This document shows, in pieces, positions 60,201 to 64,000 of a stretch of DNA of 64,000 bases. The number at the start of each line of letters is the position of its first letter. The first letter of the stretch is position 1. A program made the translations under genes and the position numbers. Location: the NCBI GenBank assembly GCA_036023115.1, contig JAYKKT010000064.1:7944501-8008500 (forward strand). The letters run 5' to 3'. Below the pieces are notes generated by a model that saw nothing but the letters and a program-made list of their open reading frames with translations, was not told the DNA's origin and made no database searches. Source of the stretch: Brasenia schreberi. Taxonomy: Eukaryota > Streptophyta > Magnoliopsida > Nymphaeales > Cabombaceae.

Positions 60201-62244
60201 TGCTATTCAATAATTACAGGTGGTTGGCCATACGAGTAATCATGGGAGTGCAATGGTATAAGCCATGCCTGTTGCTGTGGTCGTGCCTTAAAACAACCCA
60301 AGTCTGAAGCACTTCAAATCAAGCCCAAATCCTTATATTTGTGTTGTTGGGATGTGGATTTCTTTTGTCGCATGAAAATAGTTGTTGCCGCTCTAGTATC
60401 AATATAGTGACTCTATTGATATTGCGGACGTTTGTATGTGGCCTTCGTTATGTGATCTACTCTATCTAGTGTACCACCGGAACTGGTAAGTGATGAACTT
60501 AAGTTACTTAACTAATCCGTAGATCATGTTTTAAAGTTAGTATCAAAAGTCTGTGGGATTGGGGTCAGGTGTCAAGGGGAAGAGAAACAAATAATTGCCA
60601 TATTTAAGTTCTCTGGCGAGAAAAATGATTATGCATACGCTATGCTCTTCACCTCTTCAACACGTCTCTAAATATGACATCAAACTCATTTTTCATCAGT
60701 GTCTCATTGTGGTTTCTTTAATTCTCTGGTGTAGGCTTTTGCGGAAATGGACAGAGTGCAACAATTGAATCCTGGTTATGTATGGGTACGTGATATTTTG
60801 GAAGGAAGAGTTTCTGTAAGTGAGCCCAAGCGAAAGAATGGTGGTAAATAAGACCAAATAATGCTCCCAGTGACTTTTGGGCGACAATAGTCATCGAACA
60901 ATTTTTGTAGCTGCAGCGGGTCTAGGATTTAAGGTGTAAAGTCTATGTGCAGATAGCCTTTGAGTTTTGGGAAACTTGTATCAAAGTGGAAGCTTTTTCA
61001 CAATTGCGATACATGTTGGATCCTATGTCACACGGGTGCGGGTGCGGGATACGGTAAATTTCAAAAATTTTGGGTGCGGCAACATGGTTAGGGTATATAA
61101 TATTATATATTATATATAATATTCAAGCTACAACAAGTGAGACATCAATTAACATAAGTAATTGACAATAGCAAGTACACAACTTTATATTAAAGCAAAA
61201 TACATAAATGGTAAACAACTATTAATTTCATCGTAATACACAAATCAATCTTCACTATCCGGACCCATATATCCATAAAGACCCGAACTTCAAAATCTGG
61301 TATCAGATTTTGAAGCGTGAAATGTCCACACAAAAAGAAGTGAAGAAGGTCTGTGTTGAGATATTTTTCTACGTTCATTGGCAGAGTTTTATAGGAGATG
61401 ATGGAAGACAAGCTGAACGAGCATGTTGGAAACTATGGTGAGGTAAGTTAGGTGGTCATCATGGGAGATAAGGTCACGAGTCGACTAAGTCTTCAGTTTC
61501 ATCGTCTTCACGGATTACTCCCTCTTTGATCGGGTTTTGCAGGATAAATACACCATAGATGGCATAATCGTGAGTTACAATTTTTTTTTTTTTGCCATGC
61601 CGCACCGACACGGTGTCGGTGTCGGTCTCGGTGTCACACCCGTGTCGAGGTCGACACTCGACCCCTTAGAAGTGTCTGTGTGACTTAGGTTGATCAATTT
61701 GATCCTTTTCTCGGTGTGTTAATATGTCGGAATTCATCAAAAGAAGTTGGAAGGAGGTGCACTTTTTTACTGTATTCCTTTTGTTTATGTGATGATTATT
61801 ACAGTGAATTAGGATGTCTGTGTTTAAGATGCTACTGGTGTACGCACACCCCCTTGGCTATCTATTGCTAATTATGTTCTATATCTCAACATCATTTCGT
61901 GGGATTGTATCCCACCTTGGTAGAATACACACGCAGTCAATTGAATTATGCTGTTGGCACTGGTGGTCTCAGATCCAGAAAGTAGTTCCCAAATTCCTTA
62001 TCACCTGGCAGGGCTCAGGTGGTCAGTTTGATTCCTGGGGGGTATGCTGCTCGATGCATTAGCAATCCTTCCTTTGTATCTACATGGTTGAACATCTTGA
62101 CATTTGAATCAGGTCGTGGGTCCTTCAGGCAGTCTTTCTGATAAAAGAGCAAAGAGACTGATGCGTTCTCTTGGTCTTGCCGCTCCATCTGGTTCATTAT
62201 TCCAGCGGCTCACGACTGAAGACTTTTATTCTCCAGTGATGTGA
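44410..62244 (+). CDS. PWWP-type protein gene, seven exons over 17.8 kb
   Basis: Seven exons (44410-44508, 44615-44706, 46095-46137, 46237-46293, 46377-46425, 49016-49059, 62113-62244) total 516 nt with consistent phases and would encode 171 residues. The N-terminal half has the PWWP-like block GIWWPAQ, then [16 protein letters not shown] and SEFNN, as in plant PWWP/Tudor-superfamily proteins presumed to bind chromatin. The end has a basic [16 protein letters not shown] motif that resembles, as I recall, the C-terminus of the same family. Introns 2, 5 and 6 hold transposons; intron 6 is 13.05 kb. Exons 1-4 are well supported. Exon 6 and the link to exon 7 are inferred, and further small exons may have been missed. 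Confidence 0.6.
44615..44706 (+). CDS. PWWP gene exon 2
   Basis: Acceptor GTGAAG|GTTGTG, donor CCAACA|GTGAGT. Encodes [16 protein letters not shown] and ends in phase 2. Confidence 0.75.
44975..45657. mobile_element. hAT-like element in intron 2 of the PWWP gene
   Basis: 683 bp bounded by a perfect 8-bp duplication, GATGATAA (44967-44974 and 45658-45665). Ends are TAGTGTTG (left) and CAATGTTG (right, reverse complement). The left subterminal region repeats GTATCG-type motifs (CCGTATCGTATGATAGAG and GATATGGGCGATACGGG), as in the element at 15839-17058. No transposase. Confidence 0.82.
46095..46137 (+). CDS. PWWP gene exon 3
   Basis: Acceptor TTGTTGCAG|TTTGTA, donor AACAAT|GTATGT. Completes the split His codon and encodes [14 protein letters not shown]. 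Confidence 0.78.
46237..46293 (+). CDS. PWWP gene exon 4
   Basis: Acceptor ATCTTTTAG|ATTCTT, donor AAGCTG|GTAAAT. 19 codons in phase 0 ([19 protein letters not shown]), the helical end of the PWWP domain. Confidence 0.72.
46377..46425 (+). CDS. PWWP gene exon 5
   Basis: Acceptor TGTTTACAG|GAGCTT, donor CGAAAG|GTTTGT. Basic, Lys-rich ([16 protein letters not shown]); ends in phase 1. Confidence 0.62.
47505..47631 (-). mobile_element. SINE, copy 2, in intron 5 of the PWWP gene
   Basis: The minus strand has an A-box TTAGCTCGTCGG (47605-47616) and a good B-box GAGTTCGACACTC (47560-47572), 32 bp apart, then GTGCATGAGAAGGTGTTAGA and an A-rich end. Related over its length to the copy at 30587-30706. 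Confidence 0.65.
47695..48344 (-). mobile_element. Copia element E, RT end and RNase H fragment
   Basis: 47704-48102 encodes [37 protein letters not shown] and [20 protein letters not shown] on the minus strand, the copia RT-RNase H connection. Further RT text with stops reaches about 48344, where an LTR of another copia (C) interrupts it. Confidence 0.78.
48345..48640 (+). repeat. LTR of copia element C
   Basis: A + strand LTR ending ACAATGTACA directly before a primer-binding site (TGGTATAAGAGCC, 48641-48653). A TATA box TATAAATA lies at 48449-48456 and AATAAA at 48472. The left edge is approximate. Related to the copia A LTR (TATA context, and the leader after the primer site). Confidence 0.65.
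48641..48960 (+). pseudogene. copia C leader fused to an RT fragment
   Basis: After the primer-binding site, the leader CGAGTACATTGAGAAGCGTG runs straight into [16 protein letters not shown], a block from the middle of RT (about 48700-48750). The whole gag-protease-integrase part is missing between them. Stops follow at 48791. Confidence 0.6.
49016..49059 (+). CDS. PWWP gene exon 6, proposed
   Basis: Acceptor TTACCCAG|ATAGAG and donor GAAAAC|GTAAGG bracket 44 nt that fit the phase left by exon 5 and the phase needed by exon 7. Encodes [15 protein letters not shown] with the split codon. Short, and without a motif I recognise. Confidence 0.42.
49189..49725. mobile_element. GGAGAGG-rich element with possible inverted ends
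   Basis: Left end CAGTATTATCAAATTATAGC, right end (reverse complement) CTATGTTATCAATAGC, similar enough to be decayed terminal repeats. Inside is a purine-rich minisatellite of GGGAGAGGCGGGAGAG-like units (49219-49590) and a palindrome around GGTTGATCCAGATCGACTCG. No target duplication is recognisable because the right flank is an RTE that was later duplicated. Confidence 0.45.
49219..49590. repeat. G/A-rich minisatellite (GGAGAGGN)n
   Basis: Repeats of GGGAGAGG, GGAGGTGG and GGCGGGAGAG over about 370 bp. The strand asymmetry makes long Pro/Ser-rich frames on the minus strand that are not genes. Confidence 0.9.
49472..51639. repeat. Tandem duplication of about 1.05-1.1 kb (G-rich block plus RTE 3' part)
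   Basis: Unit 1 is 49472-50522 and unit 2 is 50523-51639. Each runs TGGCTGAGGCGGGAGAGA, the CTCGTTCGTTCCTTTATA block, CGGCCGTCCACTTA, GCTATTGATAACATAGATG, then minus-strand RTE to CGTCTTAAAAGGTGAAT. The junction AAAAGGTGAAT|GGCTGAGG occurs only between the units. Unit 2 keeps about 65 bp of CGCTATAGCGG palindrome that unit 1 lacks. Confidence 0.88.
49726..50522 (-). mobile_element. RTE LINE copy 4, fragment within duplication unit 1
   Basis: Minus-strand RT and C-terminal part ([53 protein letters not shown]). The catalytic FADD is FAND here. The 3' end is missing and the 5' side is cut at the duplication junction. Confidence 0.85.
50838..52933 (-). mobile_element. RTE LINE copy 5, 3' segment (continues at 56211)
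   Basis: Minus-strand RTE lacking the last 370 bp or so. It holds the RT with FANDIVLV (51157-51435), [19 protein letters not shown] (51436-51873), the linker (52141-52377) and the endonuclease end. It is interrupted at 52933 by copy 6 and resumes at 56211 with the text ATGTCCATTTAAGTCT. Same FAND change as copy 4, as expected from duplication. Confidence 0.88.
53646..54215 (-). pseudogene. RTE copy 6 reverse transcriptase
   Basis: Two pieces in separate stretches: 53868-54215 ([57 protein letters not shown]) and 53646-53867 ([35 protein letters not shown]). FADD is the RT catalytic motif. The stop between them breaks the domain. Confidence 0.88.
54773..55444 (-). pseudogene. RTE copy 6 endonuclease
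   Basis: 223 codons. Catalytic-region blocks are [54 protein letters not shown] and [10 protein letters not shown] (for the usual SDHxxL). The N-terminal LQETK part lies in another frame (55706-55987). Confidence 0.85.
56211..57034 (-). mobile_element. RTE LINE copy 5, 5' segment
   Basis: Continuation of copy 5 after copy 6: the endonuclease start and 5' untranslated region, ending TACATGGGTGGAGTT at 57034. Decayed, with no long frame. Confidence 0.82.
57160..57208. repeat. (CT)n(AT)n microsatellite
   Basis: About 20 bases of CT followed by 28 bases of AT. Confidence 0.95.
57505..59944 (-). mobile_element. RTE LINE copy 7 with 11-bp target duplication
   Basis: (TTG)n tail at 57505 and the usual 5' end (GATCCCTTACACGGGCAGAG). 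Flanked by TCAAACCCTAA at 57494-57504 and 59945-59955. RT pieces are visible (58236-58562: [30 protein letters not shown]). About 0.8 kb at the 5' side is deleted: GCATCTTTACCGACATGTTC joins directly to TTGCAAGGGTGATCCC near 59910. More diverged than copies 5 and 6. Confidence 0.85.
59956..61022. other. Intronic stretch without a recognised gene
   Basis: Contains GGGGCC/GGGATGGG-type motifs at 60040-60170, as in decayed small transposons. A possible exon-like segment at 60736-60786 (acceptor GTGTAG, donor GGGTACGTG) was not needed to complete the PWWP gene. Confidence 0.45.
61023..61688. mobile_element. GC-palindrome TIR element, hAT-like
   Basis: Left end CTATGTCACACGGGTGCGG, right end (reverse complement) CTAAGTCACACAGACACTTC. 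Flanks GTTGGATC and GTTGATC(A) look like a decayed 8-bp duplication. The right part has GACACGGTGTCGGTGTCGGT and CACACCCGTGTCGAGG hairpins, and an AT palindrome lies at 61095-61125. About 666 bp, no transposase. Lies in intron 6 of the PWWP gene. Confidence 0.62.
62113..62244 (+). CDS. PWWP gene exon 7, terminal
   Basis: Acceptor TTTGAATCAG|GTCGTG, 43 codons and TGA at 62242-62244. [20 protein letters not shown] is a distinctive basic motif. The exon lies beyond the 13-kb LINE cluster, in phase with exon 6. Confidence 0.58.
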   Translation, partial: VVGPSGSLSDKRAKRLMRSLGLAAPSGSLFQRLTTEDFYSPVM

Positions 62245-62537
62245 ATGCCTTCTCTCAAGCTTACATGTCTTTTTGAGTCCTCAATCATCTGATCTATTCT
62301 CTCCAACATTCCATGAAGAAAGTCTCAGGTGAGCTTTGAGGATGTGCAGACCTTGCCTTGCAATGTATAGTGTTACTTTGTAAAGTTTGGTAGTCATTAT
62401 CCTGATAGTTTCCAATCCGCGGAACATATGCGTCCTCGTTGTTTGCACTTGTTTATGAAATCAGGAACTTTTGCCAGTCAAAGCCAATACATTCAGAAGT
62501 TCTGTATCTGCTTATGAAGTTCAACTATTTGTGAGAC

Positions 62538-62543
62538 AATAAA
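62538..62543 (+). terminator. Possible polyadenylation signal of the PWWP gene
   Basis: AATAAA, 294 bp after the proposed stop, in an AT-rich context (GACAATAAAGTC). Confidence 0.4.
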
Positions 62544-62544
62544 G

Positions 62545-64000
62545 TCTTTAGAATTTTAAATGTCTCTAGCTTTCTTAGTTCTTTCAATTAACATAAATTC
62601 CTCCTGTTCTAATTCAGTTTGTCATTGACAAATTAGTCCGTGATGAGTAAAAGTTCATAAGCTGCTTTTTGACTAAAAGTTTGGAAATGTAGATCATCCC
62701 TGATAAACTTTGTTATCAATTTTCCATTTGCAAAGAAATCCTAGCCTAATTGATTAAGCTGCTTTAGACAATCAAATTCCCATCATATTTTTTACTGCAA
62801 AGTATGCTAGATTTCCATCAAATTGACATGGTGGGCGGTTGAACTGAATACTTGGTAATGTGAGCTTTGGTTCCAGGCTCTGATCTGATGTCGCTTGATA
62901 TCGTAGTCTATTTGTTGCCTGAAATACTACAGTAAGGCTCTGTTGCTTAACCAAGTTTTGGGGAGATTTTGTCCTGCTGATGCCCTTCCACTGTTTTTGA
63001 GTGATGGTGTTTTTGCCAATACGTTGTGTGGGGGATGGTGTTGGCATGGAAGTTCTCTCACCATCATTCTGTAAAAGATGGTCTTTTGTCTGGTTGACAT
63101 GATAATATCAATTTTACTCCAACATTTCTCTTTTTTTTCGGTCTTAGCCATGGTATTCGGAAGCCAAACAGGACCCTGCCTAATCCTGTTCAAGCCCACC
63201 TTCGGGGTATATCTCTTCCAGTCCTTGTTTTCTCCATTCACAAAACTCGAATTCATATACTAATCTTTAACTGCTGTATTTTGGCACTTCTTGCAAATTA
63301 GCACTTGTTTTGAGGCCAACATTGTTCCGGTGATATGTAAAAAGACGTGATCTATGGTAAAACCTAAACAATGGTATCATAATCGTTTGACCCACTCTGC
63401 GGTTCATAATACTACAGTAACTTGGTTTCAGGCACAGTATGGATACAACAAAGCCCAAGTTGGATACAAACATATCTATTGACGATATCCCGCAGTCAAG
63501 TTTTATAGCTCCATTGTGCGGCTTATGTTTCAACTCTATCTGAATCTTGCGTCAAAGGGTGTCAAAAGAACGCCTGCCTTAATTCTGGGCAAGTTCGGGC
63601 CGATCTCCACAGGGTAAAAGTATACATCGCATGAGAGTTTCCCCAACCAACAGTTTGTATGCTGGTCTTTTGTAGCATTTGGTAATATAAGAGACCACAC
63701 AACTTTGTAGAAGGATATAAACCCGTGCAATGAAGAGTTGTTTCCGATTCTTCGTAATATAAGGACTTCATTAATTAGTCTAAGGAGAGCTTCCAAGTAA
63801 ATTGCTTTTTATCTTGTTAAGAATTGTGAGGTTCCAAAGAACCGCCCATCTCTGTCTATTAGGATTCTGTTGTTGAAGGATGGGTTGAGTAGATTGTGAA
63901 TATCTTCTAAAAGATGTTATTCGCCCATCTCAGCCCTTCCGGTGCCTGTTGTCGTGTAGGGTATTATGAACGATAATCGGACTGTCGGCACTTTATAAGG
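62545..64000. other. 1.45 kb without a recognised gene
   Basis: Minus-strand open frames at 62772-63047, 63267-63533 and 63536-63796 have no motif I recognise and no consistent splice partners. Nothing else supported. Confidence 0.5.

Noticed and set aside
60736..60786. Possible extra PWWP exon (acceptor GTGTAG, donor GGGTACGTG)
   Set aside because: 51 nt is phase-neutral, but the encoded text has no match I recognise and it is not needed for a continuous frame.
61814..62062. 82-codon frame just before the last PWWP exon
   Set aside because: No motif, no consistent splice sites; intronic.

Overview
This window is nuclear DNA of a flowering plant; the species cannot be told from the sequence. 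The evidence is exons with GT-AG introns, the C-terminus of a plant-specific chloroplast-movement kinesin (KAC/KCA, KIN-14 class), a plant DUF3444 zinc-ribbon protein, tRNA-iMet-primed Ty1/copia elements, RTE-type LINEs with (TTG)n tails and several hAT-like elements. Three host genes are recognisable, all on the + strand. Most of the rest is old, broken transposable-element (TE) DNA.

Layout. 1-21.2 kb is an unbroken wall of nested elements. A copia element (A) is split by copia B, which still has both LTRs. Then come a copia leader (H), an RTE fragment, a + strand copia (F), and copia A', whose LTR holds an RTE that in turn holds a hAT-like element. Copia D and an RTE remnant follow and stop about 35 bp before a host exon. 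21.24-22.41 kb holds the last three coding exons of a KAC kinesin gene. 22.4-30.6 kb is intergenic with a Tip100-like hAT, a GAGAC-rich repeat, a minisatellite and a decayed copia (G). 30.7-33.3 kb is an intact 581-aa DUF3444 gene with a likely spliced leader and two upstream ORFs. 33.7-44.0 kb holds a 5'-truncated RTE, a long stretch with nothing recognisable, a TIR element, a minisatellite and an ancient RTE.

44.41-62.24 kb is best explained as one PWWP-type gene of seven small exons (516 nt of coding sequence). Its introns hold a hAT-like element, a SINE, copia pieces and a 13-kb block of RTE copies. One RTE there sits inside another, and part of the block is tandemly duplicated. The first four exons are well supported. 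Exon 6 and the last exon rest on splice signals and matching phase. 62.5-64.0 kb shows nothing recognisable.

The three host genes show no functional link to each other. Target-site duplications can be read directly for several insertions (8 bp for hAT-like elements, 10-16 bp for RTEs), so the order of nesting can be reconstructed. No CRISPR, rRNA or convincing tRNA gene was seen.
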